64,000 bases of DNA from assembly GCA_002389385.1 (NCBI GenBank), contig DGOK01000015.1, forward strand, positions 1-64,000, in the 5' to 3' direction. Made by a program: the position numbers and the translations under genes. Below the pieces are notes generated by a model that worked only from the letters and a program-made list of their open reading frames with translations, ran no database searches and had not been told where the DNA came from. The DNA comes from Rhodospirillaceae bacterium UBA4468 (GTDB lineage: Bacteria; Pseudomonadota; Alphaproteobacteria; Rhodospirillales; Casp-alpha2). Shown here piece after piece: positions 40,926 through 49,821 of the stretch. Each line of letters begins with the position of its first letter. The stretch's first letter is position 1.

Positions 40926-41882
40926 CTAGATGAAGCGTTCGATATACCGATGAAAGGCGCCGACACGACTTGGGTGCTGGCGGAATTCACGAAGGACAGG
41001 TCCGCACGTTTCACGCTTGCGCTTGGCTTGTGCCTTAGCGCTGATCGCCCTTGCCGTATCGAAAGCAGCGACCGCGGCTGTTGAGTCGCGATCATTCGCT
41101 GTGACGTATGCGAACATGCGCCCGATCTTGGACGTTAGAGGCGTAATATTTTCACCGCATGCATCCGCTTTGCCCGTTAGCTGGCCGAGTGTCCGTGCGG
41201 CCTTTAAGGCATTCTTCTGGGGAACGATCGGTTTTGCTGAGGCTGGAATAGCCCGCATCGTCTTAAAGCGAGGGTGGGCATGGATAATTTCTGCTTCAGC
41301 CACATTGCACGCGGACTGAAGCGTATTGCAGACCGAGATGCGCGAGAAATAGACAAGCCACTGTTCGCCGGTTCTAGGCGAATTTATAGGGCTCGTCGGA
41401 TCCGTCTTATTACCAATCCAGGAACGCTCCACGGTGTATGTATTATATTCACCAATATAGACTTTTGCGGTGACAAACATAGTGTCTGCTGTTTCCGAAT
41501 TTGTCAGGCCATCGCACTGCGTCGTAAATGACGCCACAACACCAATCATCTTTGTTTCGCGGGTGATCTTTGTAACAGTCTTTTCGACGCAGGGTTTCGT
41601 TATTGCGACTGAAACTGCGCGGGCAAGTGCTGTTGCGGTGATGGTATCTTCTTTATATCTGCGGCTGATCGTAATTTGTTCCTTCACGCCATTTTTATTT
41701 AGAAAACCGCGTTTCCAAACACGTCGTAAAGTATTATTCGCAGTTTTAGGTGTGCCACCTGACCAATTCGGTGGTGATGGCGCAATCAGGACTTCCCCAT
41801 TGAAGTTAGGGTCTGCAGCAACATTGCTTGTGGCAAGTGCGCTAGCAATAAGGGCTGCAACTGTGAGAAACTTAATATTCAT
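40926..41882 (-). CDS. secreted protein of unknown function
   Basis: A 318-residue protein that starts MNIKFLTVAALIASALATSN and has a signal peptide with likely cleavage after VAA-D (about residue 23). The rest has several cysteines and a run of beta-strand-like sequence (about 40-200), then a basic C-terminal part. I recognise no domain. I chose ATG 41882; a longer frame from 41969 would start inside the atp terminator. It probably shares a transcript with the C45 gene downstream. Confidence 0.65.
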   Translation of the reverse strand: MNIKFLTVAALIASALATSNVAADPNFNGEVLIAPSPPNWSGGTPKTANNTLRRVWKRGFLNKNGVKEQITISRRYKEDTITATALARAVSVAITKPCVEKTVTKITRETKMIGVVASFTTQCDGLTNSETADTMFVTAKVYIGEYNTYTVERSWIGNKTDPTSPINSPRTGEQWLVYFSRISVCNTLQSACNVAEAEIIHAHPRFKTMRAIPASAKPIVPQKNALKAARTLGQLTGKADACGENITPLTSKIGRMFAYVTANDRDSTAAVAAFDTARAISAKAQAKRKRETCGPVLREFRQHPSRVGAFHRYIERFI

Positions 41883-41950
41883 CCCAAATTTATACACGTG
41901 AAGCGGCGGATTGAGAAGGGGAGAAGAGCTTATAATCTTCAAAACATGCA

Positions 41951-41979
41951 TAAAAAAAGAGAGGCACATGGCCTCTCTT
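41951..41979 (-). terminator. Rho-independent terminator of the atp F0 operon
   Basis: A perfect 9-bp stem (41957-41965 with 41971-41979) and 5-nt loop are followed on the minus strand by a run of T (41956-41952, seven with the stem end). It lies 27 bases past the atpF stop. Confidence 0.92.
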
Positions 41980-42005
41980 AATTCTTAATATCGTAAGAGC
42001 GTTGC

Positions 42006-42488
42006 TTAGTGCAGACGCTCGGGAAGCTGACCAATTGCATCATCGATAAGTGCATTAGACTTCTTTGCGTCCATGCTTGCTGTCAGGATGTCTTGCGTTG
42101 CTGCAATAGCGACGTCGACTGCACGTGCACGCACGCGGTCAATCGCTTGCTGCTCAGCAAGTGCAATTCGATCCATCGCGAGTTTTTCACGACGCTCAAG
42201 GGCTGATTTGAGACGCTCACGACCTTCACGGTCCATGCGCTCAGTTTCTTGCTTAGCGTGTTGGATAATTGCTTCGGCTTCGCTCGCTGCATCGCGCTGT
42301 TTGCGCTGATACTGTGCTAACAAATCCTGCGCTTCATTAAGAAGACGCTCAGCTTCATCCAGCTCGTCTTTTATCTTCTCTGCACGCTCATCAAGCCCTT
42401 TGGTCGCCATCTTGGAGACCGGCTTGAAGATGGCGATAATAAAGACAGCTAACGCAATCGCTACCCAAAATGTTGGATCATGTAACAT
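42006..42488 (-). CDS. atpF: F0F1 ATP synthase subunit b
   Basis: A 160-residue stator subunit. An N-terminal membrane helix (about 7-25, FWVAIALAVFIIAIFKPV) is followed by a long charged helix (about 30-130) that reaches up to F1. GGGAG lies 6 bases before ATG 42488. It is the last gene of the operon. Alphaproteobacteria often carry two b-type subunits, and this one has the usual b layout next to b'. Confidence 0.93.
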   Translation of the reverse strand: MLHDPTFWVAIALAVFIIAIFKPVSKMATKGLDERAEKIKDELDEAERLLNEAQDLLAQYQRKQRDAASEAEAIIQHAKQETERMDREGRERLKSALERREKLAMDRIALAEQQAIDRVRARAVDVAIAATQDILTASMDAKKSNALIDDAIGQLPERLH

Positions 42489-42499
42489 CGCGTGCTCCC

Positions 42500-42991
42500 T
42501 TATGCTTTATCGCTGAGGACAGTGTCGACAGCTTTCGATATATTGTCACCCGCTGGTGCTTCTCCAGTGAGCCTCTGAACAGCCTCGGCTGCCACATCGA
42601 TCGCAACATCACGAACGCTTTCCATTGCCTTATCAACTTCGGCTGCAATGGCTTTCTCGCTTTTGGCAAGTTTCGCATCCAACTTTTCGCCTAACTCAGC
42701 TTCTTCCTTCGCAGCTGCTTCATGCAGCTTCTCTTGGATCGCCTGAATATCGTTGTGTGCTTGCGCACCCGCGTCAGCCAAGGCCTTTTCGTAAGCAGCG
42801 AGCGTTGCCTCTGCTTCACGTTTCAGGTCTTCAGCCTTCTTCAGGTTGTCCTCAAGCCGCATTTGCCGAGTTTCTAAGGCATCTGAGATCTTTGGCACAG
42901 CAATTTTCCACATAATGAAGAACATTGCTGTAAACGTGATCGTCAGCCAAATCAGCTGCGGTGCGAACGTCGTAACATCTAACTGAGGCAT
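42500..42991 (-). CDS. atpG: F0F1 ATP synthase subunit b'
   Basis: A 163-residue second b-type stator subunit. The membrane helix FAPQLIWLTITFTAMFFIMW (about 9-28) is followed by VPKISDALETRQMRLEDNLK and a long coiled coil, the b' pattern of photosynthetic and alphaproteobacterial ATP synthases. b and b' form a heterodimer. It lies between atpE and atpF, 11 bases upstream of atpF. The gene is also called atpF2 or atpX in other genomes. Confidence 0.9.
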   Translation of the reverse strand: MPQLDVTTFAPQLIWLTITFTAMFFIMWKIAVPKISDALETRQMRLEDNLKKAEDLKREAEATLAAYEKALADAGAQAHNDIQAIQEKLHEAAAKEEAELGEKLDAKLAKSEKAIAAEVDKAMESVRDVAIDVAAEAVQRLTGEAPAGDNISKAVDTVLSDKA

Positions 42992-43047
42992 ATCACCCCC
43001 GCTTTAAGCGTTGGATTTCAAAGGGGACCAGGTGGCCCCTCCAGAAA

Positions 43048-43272
43048 TCAACCAAACAAAATTACAAGCGCGATAACCAGCGCGAAGAGCGCAATAGCTT
43101 CAACAAGTGCGAAGCCAAGCATCGTCATAGGGAAAACAGCGCCCTGAGCCGACGGGTTACGGCCAACGGCCTGAATGAATGAAGCAAAGATGTTACCAAT
43201 GCCGATACCAGAACCGATAACACCGATAACGGCGAGACCAGCACCAAGGAGCTTTGCAGCTTCTACTTCCAT
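43048..43272 (-). CDS. atpE: F0F1 ATP synthase subunit c
   Basis: A 74-residue hairpin of two membrane helices that forms the rotor ring. The loop has the GRNPSAQG segment, and Glu58 in ALVEAIAL is the proton-binding carboxylate. This Glu with the surrounding residues fits a proton-type rather than a sodium-type ring (inference). AGGA precedes the ATG. Confidence 0.97.
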   Translation of the reverse strand: MEVEAAKLLGAGLAVIGVIGSGIGIGNIFASFIQAVGRNPSAQGAVFPMTMLGFALVEAIALFALVIALVILFG

Positions 43273-43330
43273 GAGAATATCCTTTCTAGGTTTAGATTAG
43301 CGTTTTAAGTAAATGATTATCCAACGGCCC

Positions 43331-44065
43331 TTAGTGCAGATGCAGCGCATCGTTAAGATAAAGACACGTTAGAATAGCGAACACGAACGCCTGCAAGAAG
43401 GCGATCACGAATTCCAGGCCCGTCAACGCGACAACAAACACGAACGGCAGCCAACCAGCGGCAACACCGAGCGAGATGATAAAGCCCGCAAACACTTTCA
43501 ACAGCGTGTGACCAGCGAGCATGTTCGCAAAAAGACGAACGCTCAGGCTAATCGGACGCGAGAGATAAGAGATGATCTCGATTGGAATCAGCAACGGGGC
43601 CATAACCATTGGCACACCCGGTGGCATAAAGAATGTCAGAAAATGCAGCTTATGCTTGGCAATTGCGATTATTGTCACGCCAATAAAGACGAAGAACGCC
43701 ATCGCAAAGGTCACGGCAATGTGGCTCGTGAAAGTAAAGCTGTAAGGCATCATGCCCCAGAAGTTTCCAACCAGGATAAACATGAAGATCGTAAAGATGA
43801 ATGGGAAGTATGGACGACCTTCACTACCAACGTTGTCTTTCACCATGTTCGCAATGAACACATAGGAAAGCTCAGCCATTGATTGCCAGCGGCCAGGTAT
43901 CATGGCGCTGCGGCGCATACCACCAATAAGAAACAGGCTCACGGTAATAACCGTCAGCACCATAAACAGTGATGAGTTTGTGAAAGATGCATTAACGCCA
44001 AACATTTCAATTGGCACCAATGTCTTAATCTCGAACTGTGCGAGTGGGGATTGTCCCTCAGCCAC
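43331..44065 (-). CDS. atpB: F0F1 ATP synthase subunit a
   Basis: A 244-residue membrane protein that provides the proton half-channels against the c-ring. The conserved LSVRLFANMLAGH motif near residue 180 holds the essential arginine, and FVIAFLQAFVFAILTCLYL is the last helix. The start is GTG 44065 with AGGGA 9-10 bases upstream, overlapping atpI by 8 bases. Confidence 0.97.
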   Translation of the reverse strand: MAEGQSPLAQFEIKTLVPIEMFGVNASFTNSSLFMVLTVITVSLFLIGGMRRSAMIPGRWQSMAELSYVFIANMVKDNVGSEGRPYFPFIFTIFMFILVGNFWGMMPYSFTFTSHIAVTFAMAFFVFIGVTIIAIAKHKLHFLTFFMPPGVPMVMAPLLIPIEIISYLSRPISLSVRLFANMLAGHTLLKVFAGFIISLGVAAGWLPFVFVVALTGLEFVIAFLQAFVFAILTCLYLNDALHLH

Positions 44066-44462
44066 GTCGATCTATCCCTTCTTCCGGCGTCTCTTCTACT
44101 TTATCAGCCTGAGACGCATCGTCTTTTTCACTATAGCCAATGGCATTATTCATACCAACGGCCATCCGATAAACATTCATAACCCCGGCACCAAAGCCTA
44201 AGAAAATGAACACCACCATAGACCAAGGGCTTGTATCCAACAATTGATCGAAACCCCAACCAATTGCAAATCCAACTGCCACCGCGGAAACTAACTCGAC
44301 AGACACCCGAAAAGCAACCCCAAGTGCCGAGTTTGGCGCCTTGTTTACATTACTTTTCCACAATCGCCGGGTTTCTTCGGATTCGCGGGCTTTTTTTAAC
44401 TTTTGCCCGAAATCGTCCAAGTCTTGCGGCGACTGCTTGGATGGGTCCTTGTCAGATGCCAT
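44058..44462 (-). CDS. atpI: ATP synthase accessory protein AtpI
   Basis: A 134-residue AtpI-type protein. A charged N-terminal stretch (about 1-40) precedes two hydrophobic segments (about 52-70 and 80-100, GVAFRVSVELVSAVAVGFAI and WSMVVFIFLGFGAGVMNVYR). AtpI-type proteins help c-ring assembly. It is the first gene of the F0 operon. The F1 genes, usually elsewhere in Alphaproteobacteria, are not in the window. Confidence 0.88.
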   Translation of the reverse strand: MASDKDPSKQSPQDLDDFGQKLKKARESEETRRLWKSNVNKAPNSALGVAFRVSVELVSAVAVGFAIGWGFDQLLDTSPWSMVVFIFLGFGAGVMNVYRMAVGMNNAIGYSEKDDASQADKVEETPEEGIDRRG

Positions 44463-44647
44463 TGATATCCCCTAAGGCCTCTCTCTGCCTCAAAAAAGAC
44501 CAAGCCACCATTAGCCTATCCCTCAGTCACGGGTGTTTTAGCAAATTGACCCATTGTCGCAAGGATTGTTTTCGACTCTTGGCGATTCGGTGGTGAATAC
44601 TTCTTTTAGGAAGAGGCCACACAAATAAATATGAATGGTTAATCTGG

Positions 44648-44721
44648 CGTCATTCCCGCGAAAGCGGGAACCCAGAACTGATCACCCATAGCGCTAGGTT
44701 CCAGCTTTCGCGGGAATGACG
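44648..44721. repeat. dispersed palindromic repeat, copy 1 (atpI-smc gap)
   Basis: A 74-bp unit with perfect 18-bp outer arms (44648-44665 and 44704-44721). Each arm contains a CCCGC-GAAA-GCGGG-type hairpin. The unit shares the CTAGGTTCC inner segment with the copy at 48486-48561. The rest of the 279-bp gap upstream of atpI shows no gene. Confidence 0.85.
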
Positions 44722-44741
44722 TTGTAAAAGGAAAAGGAAAC

Positions 44742-47700
44742 TTAAGCCGTTTGGCGGATTTGTTCTGCTTTTTGCAGGTCGACGGAGACCAGCTGCGAGA
44801 CACCGCGTTCGGACATCGTCACACCATACAAGCGGTCCATACGGGCCATGGTCATACGGTGGTGTGTGATGACGAGGAAGCGGGTCGCTTTCTGAGACGC
44901 CATTTCGTCGAGCATTGAGCAGAAACGGTCAACGTTCGCATCATCAAGCGGGGCGTCGACCTCGTCCAGCACACAAATTGGCGCTGGATTCGTCAAGAAC
45001 ACTGCGAATAACAATGATAATGCCGTCAATGCCTGCTCACCACCCGACAGCAATGTCAGGTTCTGCATCTTTTTACCCGGAGGGCTGGCCATGATCTCAA
45101 GGCCAGCATCGAGTGGGTCATCAGCGTCAGTTAATTCGAGATGCGCCTCGCCACCGCCAAATAACTTACCAAACAGCACCTTGAAATGTTCATTCACTTC
45201 TTCAAAGGACTGTAAAAGACGCTGGCGACCTTCGCGGTTCAGCTCATTGATCCCGCGGCGCAGCTTATCGATAGCTTTGATAAGGTCATCGCGTTCCGAG
45301 ATCAGCGTCTCGATCTGTTCGGTAAGCTCGTTCATTTCCTGTTCGGCACGCAGGTTCACAGGACCCATTGTCTCGCGTTCGCGCTGCAGGCGTTCAACTT
45401 TGCGTTCCATCGGCTCAAGATCAGGTAACGGCTTTTCTGGGTCGAGGCCGGCAATCTCAAACAACTGGTCCGGGCGACACTCAAGACGATCATCAACCCG
45501 CTCGGCAATGGCATAGCAGGTCTGACGTGCCTGGTCGACAGATCCTTCGGCGCGCACTCGGTCTTCACGGACGCGGGCAAGTTCTGTTTCCAGAGTGCGT
45601 AAGATTTTATCAGCCTCAGCCAAGCGTGCTTCTGCCGTTGTTAGTTTATCTGCAGCATCACGTCGGTTCTGTTCGGCTTTCTCAATTTCGGTCAACAGGG
45701 CCTGTCGGCGTTGATTTAATTCAGCCGGCTTGCTGGCAAGCGCTGCCCGGACTTCTTCAAGTTCGGCTTTCCGGGTGGTCAATTCTTCAAAGCGTGATCC
45801 CGACCCTTGTTTGCGATCTGCCCAAGACTGCATTTCGCGGCCAATAGCGTCGAGGCGTTGTGCACGTTCACGGGCCATTCGCTCAATTTCGTCGTGGCGG
45901 GCGCGGCATTCCATCATTTGGGTGCGGCGCTCGCTGAGCTCTGTACGCAGTGTTTTAATCTGTGCGCGATCACCGTCAATATCTGGTAATTCCTGGAATT
46001 CCAGTTTTGCCGCATCAAGTTGCTCGGTGGCTTCGACAAGATCGGTATCGACGACTTTAATCTGATTAACAAGTGCAGCCAGTTTAGAGCTATGCGCGGC
46101 CATACGTTCTTTAATTGCGGAGAGGCGCTGGCGAATTTCGCCAACGGCAGCTTCGGCATTCCGTAAGCCATCACGTGCCGCGCGAACCTCTTCGTTACGG
46201 GTTTCGAATTCAAGGCGCGCAGCCTCAGAGGCGTTATCAGCCTCGCTTATACGTTGATTAGCGCCAGTTACCTGTCCTTCGATCTCACGGAGGCGGTTGC
46301 GTTGCTCAAGTCTGCGTGCCGCTGATGTCGGCGCACCTGCAGAAATCGTATATCCATCCCAGCGGCACAGGCCGCCGTCTCGGGTGACAAGTCGTTGGCC
46401 TGTGACCAGATCATTTACCAATGCACGTGCGGCATCGACACTATCAACAACACCGATCTGCGATAGGCTTCGAGCCAATGCAGGCGGGGCCTGAACCCAC
46501 TGACTTAATGGAGTTGCACCATTTGGCAGGGCAGGTGGATTGGCCATTGGTGGCAGCGCGCGCCAGTGAATGGCGGCTGCCTCATCAATAGGTGCTTCAA
46601 TCTCATCACCCAATGCTGTGCCAAGGGCAACTTCAAAGCCGGGCTCAACCGTCACCGCGTCAATCAATGGTGGGAACATATCCGGGTCACCGGTTTCCAA
46701 GACATTTGAAAGGGCCGTTTTTTCGGCTTCAAGCTTGGTTGTGGCATCGCGCGCTTCGTTAAGTGCGGTACGTGTTTTTTCGCGTGCCGCTTCAGCCGTC
46801 TGACGGCTTTCCTCAGCACCCTTAAGAATAGCATCGGCATCACTGACGGCTTCGGTAGCCCGTGTGATATCGGCTTCAGCCTCGGCCATTGCGTCGGCCT
46901 CTGGGGCATCTGTGATCAAGCGTGCTTGTTCGTTGTTGAGCTGGCTTTGGCGATCGCTCAGACGCGACTTACGATTTTCAACTTCTCCGACTCGACGTTG
47001 CAGGGCATTACTGCGCGCTTCGGTATTGGCAACACGCTCGGTTAATATTGAGAGGGAGCCTTCGTACGCTTCGACGGCTTCGGCTGCTGTGCTGAGATCT
47101 ATTGCTGCCTTCGCGCGGTTTTCTTCTTCACCCTCACGTGCAGCTTCGATTCCTGCGCGCTCTTCTAAAAGGCGCGCATGGGCGGCTTCGGCATCTGAGA
47201 TCAGTGTTTGCTCACGGCTACTGTCAGCAATGGTTTCTTCGATACGGTGCTGGGTATCGGCAACCTGTGCTTCAATCCGTTCTTCTTCTTCGTCCAGGCC
47301 GTCACGTGCAATCACGAGGCGTTGCAGGACAGCCGCCGTGCTGACTTCAGTTTCGCGAAGGGCAGGAATATCCGCAGCGGCTTCAGCTTGCTCGGTGCCA
47401 GCGACACCAACAACAACCGACAGGCGGTTCACTTCAGCTTCGACTTCGCTTAACCGGACACGGTATTTCTCAAGGTCAGCCTCAGCAGTTGTCCAGCGTA
47501 GATAGAATAGTGTGGCTTCGGCAGTACGAATAAGGTCGGACAAATTCCGATAGCGGGTGGCTTGGCGTGCCTGCTTCTTGAGGCCATTCATCTGCGCTTC
47601 AAGGGTGACCAGAATATCGTCGAGCCGTTCCAGGTTTGTCTCGGCACCTTTAAGGCGGAGTTCAGCCTCGTGACGGCGGGAATGAAGGCCCCGGATACCA

Positions 47701-48206
47701 GCTGCTTCTTCAAGAAGGGAGCGGCGGTCGGTTGGTTTGGCAGCGATCACAGCGCCAATTTTACCTTGGCTCACCAAAGCCGTTGAGCGGGAACCGGAAG
47801 CTTGATCCGCGAAGAGTAATTGAACATCACGGGCGCGGACGTCTTGGCCGTTCATCCGATAGAGAGAGCCTTTTTCGCGCTCAATCCGTCGGGCAATTTC
47901 GAGGTCTTCGGCTTCGTTAAATTCTGTGGGAGCTTGCTTGCCGGCATTATCAAGCGTCAGGACGACTTCGGCGACGTTACGTGCCGGGCGCTTGTCTGTG
48001 CCCGAGAAAATCACATCGTCCATCTCGCCGCCACGCATTTGCTTGGCTGACGTTTCGCCCATAACCCATTTCAAGGCTTCAACCAGATTGGATTTGCCAC
48101 AGCCATTGGGACCGACAACGCCGGTCAGGCCCACATCAATTTCCATTGTGGTGGGCTCAACAAAAGACTTAAAACCGCTCAGGCGTAGCTTTTTAAAATG
48201 CAGCAC
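44742..48206 (-). CDS. smc: chromosome segregation ATPase SMC
   Basis: A 1154-residue SMC protein. VGPNGCGKSNLVEALKWVMG is the N-terminal Walker A. Coiled coils run about 165-500 and 665-1000 on either side of a hinge (about 510-640). LLSGGEQALTALSLLFAVF is the signature and ICVLDEVDAPLDDANVDRF the Walker B. It compacts and segregates the chromosome, usually with ScpA and ScpB, which are not in the window. The start is GTG 48206, with GGAG about 12 bases upstream, somewhat far. Confidence 0.97.
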   Translation of the reverse strand: MLHFKKLRLSGFKSFVEPTTMEIDVGLTGVVGPNGCGKSNLVEALKWVMGETSAKQMRGGEMDDVIFSGTDKRPARNVAEVVLTLDNAGKQAPTEFNEAEDLEIARRIEREKGSLYRMNGQDVRARDVQLLFADQASGSRSTALVSQGKIGAVIAAKPTDRRSLLEEAAGIRGLHSRRHEAELRLKGAETNLERLDDILVTLEAQMNGLKKQARQATRYRNLSDLIRTAEATLFYLRWTTAEADLEKYRVRLSEVEAEVNRLSVVVGVAGTEQAEAAADIPALRETEVSTAAVLQRLVIARDGLDEEEERIEAQVADTQHRIEETIADSSREQTLISDAEAAHARLLEERAGIEAAREGEEENRAKAAIDLSTAAEAVEAYEGSLSILTERVANTEARSNALQRRVGEVENRKSRLSDRQSQLNNEQARLITDAPEADAMAEAEADITRATEAVSDADAILKGAEESRQTAEAAREKTRTALNEARDATTKLEAEKTALSNVLETGDPDMFPPLIDAVTVEPGFEVALGTALGDEIEAPIDEAAAIHWRALPPMANPPALPNGATPLSQWVQAPPALARSLSQIGVVDSVDAARALVNDLVTGQRLVTRDGGLCRWDGYTISAGAPTSAARRLEQRNRLREIEGQVTGANQRISEADNASEAARLEFETRNEEVRAARDGLRNAEAAVGEIRQRLSAIKERMAAHSSKLAALVNQIKVVDTDLVEATEQLDAAKLEFQELPDIDGDRAQIKTLRTELSERRTQMMECRARHDEIERMARERAQRLDAIGREMQSWADRKQGSGSRFEELTTRKAELEEVRAALASKPAELNQRRQALLTEIEKAEQNRRDAADKLTTAEARLAEADKILRTLETELARVREDRVRAEGSVDQARQTCYAIAERVDDRLECRPDQLFEIAGLDPEKPLPDLEPMERKVERLQRERETMGPVNLRAEQEMNELTEQIETLISERDDLIKAIDKLRRGINELNREGRQRLLQSFEEVNEHFKVLFGKLFGGGEAHLELTDADDPLDAGLEIMASPPGKKMQNLTLLSGGEQALTALSLLFAVFLTNPAPICVLDEVDAPLDDANVDRFCSMLDEMASQKATRFLVITHHRMTMARMDRLYGVTMSERGVSQLVSVDLQKAEQIRQTA

Positions 48207-48407
48207 GCGGGCAACTTCTCCAAAATGTCAGTAAAAGCGGCGATCTACGTCGCTCTCAGACAACCCCAGTATACCTTGTATTATGCAAATATGGCGTTTT
48301 TTTGGCACATATGCACAAGATGTTGTGGACTATAGGGATGGGCAAATGGCTGGTCTAGCCATTTCCACACATAATCTGGGGATAAGTCGGGTTGATTTCG
48401 TAAACAT

Positions 48408-48435
48408 CCTCATTCCCGCCTAAGCGGGAATGAGG
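48408..48435. repeat. isolated palindrome related to the dispersed repeat
   Basis: A perfect 12-bp stem (48408-48419 with 48424-48435) and a CTAA loop. Its CATTCCCGC arm matches the arm of the 44648 repeat, so it may be a half unit. The 378-bp gap between smc and dsbA holds this element, the next one, and no gene that I can see. Confidence 0.7.
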
Positions 48436-48485
48436 GTATGCCACAGATAAGCACGGATAAACGCAGATGAATGAATATTCGATCT

Positions 48486-48561
48486 ACCGCCATCCCCGCG
48501 AAAGCGGGGACCCAGGAAGTTATCGTAAGCTCTAGGTTCCTGCTTTCGCGGGAATGACGGT
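48486..48561. repeat. dispersed palindromic repeat, copy 2 (smc-dsbA gap)
   Basis: A 76-bp unit with 20-base arms (48486-48505 and 48542-48561) matching at 18 positions. The left arm contains a CCCCGC-GAAA-GCGGGG hairpin with a GNRA-type loop. The layout is the same as copy 1. Confidence 0.85.
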
Positions 48562-48584
48562 GCCGAAATCAAGTTTAACTGATG

Positions 48585-49211
48585 CTACATTGCTGCCTTA
48601 ATAGCCTCGTCGATTTCTTTTTTCAGCTTTTCCAGATCCATGCCGTGCTCTGACATTTTACCTGCGACGAAGACGGTTGGTGTTGCTGCAACACCTTTTT
48701 CTTCGTTGGCTTTCTTGGCGTTATTCTGGATGCCATTCATCAGCTCGCTGTTTTTAATGCATTCGTCGACTTCAGTTGGTCCAATGCCCGCCATGCGCGC
48801 GACCATTGTCAGCGCTTGAAGCGGATTTTCTGAACGTTCCCATTGTGACTGCGTATCAAAGAAGATGTCGACCATGCCTGCATGGCGGTCGGGCCCGGCA
48901 CAGCGAGAAATCATGGCAGCGGCCAAAGCCGGTGTGTTCGTTGGGAAATCCCGGTAAATGAACTTCACCTTACCTGTATCAATGTATTCCGTTTTGATTA
49001 TTGAAAAGATGTTCTCATGGAAATGTCGGCATGCAGGGCACGCGAGTGATGCGTACTCGATGATTTCTACAGGTGCATCTGCTTTGCCCATGACGATATC
49101 TTGCAAGGCGGTCTCTGTATCAACAATCTTTGCTTCAGCTTTGCCCATGAAACCAAGTGAAACGACAGTGGCACAAGCAGTGGCAATCAGTGTGCGGCGA
49201 GTAAATTGCAT
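48585..49211 (-). CDS. DsbA-family thiol:disulfide oxidoreductase
   Basis: A 208-residue periplasmic thioredoxin-fold protein. The N-terminus FTRRTLIATACATVVSLGF is a signal peptide (cleavage near KAEA-K). The active site is Cys58-Pro-Ala-Cys61 in SLACPACRHFH, and the cis-Pro loop ATPTVFVAGK is present. The CPAC dipeptide and the fold fit a DsbA-like protein of the kind common next to smc in this group. It oxidises or shuffles disulfides in exported proteins. GGAG lies 8 bases before the ATG. Confidence 0.9.
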   Translation of the reverse strand: MQFTRRTLIATACATVVSLGFMGKAEAKIVDTETALQDIVMGKADAPVEIIEYASLACPACRHFHENIFSIIKTEYIDTGKVKFIYRDFPTNTPALAAAMISRCAGPDRHAGMVDIFFDTQSQWERSENPLQALTMVARMAGIGPTEVDECIKNSELMNGIQNNAKKANEEKGVAATPTVFVAGKMSEHGMDLEKLKKEIDEAIKAAM

Positions 49212-49252
49212 ATTATATGCTCCATTAAGTCAGATTATAATAAGTGAGGGGG

Positions 49253-49762
49253 TCATGCTTCGCTGGCTCGACGCCGGGCGACATGGTCACCCAATCTTGT
49301 CAAAGCATCGCGAAGCTCGTCATCGCCCACGTCTTCCAGGCTTTTCTCGATATCAGCGCGACGATCCGGCGCCAATTTTGGAAGCGGTGGTTTTTTATCT
49401 TGTTTCGGTTTTGGTAAAGGTCCGTGAATGATCTTGATATTGCCGACAGCGCGAAACCCAAAGAAGCGATTGATCCGCTCAAGCAATATAGGCTCAAAGT
49501 GCATAACTTCGGTGGCCAGGGCCCCGTTCTCCAGGATCAAATGAAGCGATCCCGGGCGTGTCCGGTCCCGTGAGAAAATAATCCGGTCAGGCAGGCTATG
49601 CTTGCCAATGAGTTCGCCCGCAATAGTTGGCCATTCATTAATAATTGAAGCATCAACGAACCCGCGTCGATCCAGTGCCTTTCTGGTCAGACCTGAAATC
49701 GCCTTTCCAACAGACTGTGTCTGGGCGCGGCGTTTCTGCGTAATGTTTGAATCAGCGGGCAT
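49253..49762 (-). CDS. DciA-like DUF721 protein
   Basis: A 169-residue protein with the DUF721 domain (about 15-115). It has the WPTIAGELIGKHSLPDRIIF core and LHLILENGALATEVMHFEPI. DUF721 includes DciA, a loader for the replicative helicase in bacteria without DnaC. A basic, proline-rich middle and a helical tail (about 120-169) follow. It lies between dsbA and the divergent mutY gene, a common alphaproteobacterial arrangement. Confidence 0.8.
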   Translation of the reverse strand: MPADSNITQKRRAQTQSVGKAISGLTRKALDRRGFVDASIINEWPTIAGELIGKHSLPDRIIFSRDRTRPGSLHLILENGALATEVMHFEPILLERINRFFGFRAVGNIKIIHGPLPKPKQDKKPPLPKLAPDRRADIEKSLEDVGDDELRDALTRLGDHVARRRASEA

Positions 49763-49821
49763 TTAGCAACCGTTTCCTGAGGTGTTATCATCATCAGCGC
49801 CTGATCCTAGGGGGTGGGACA

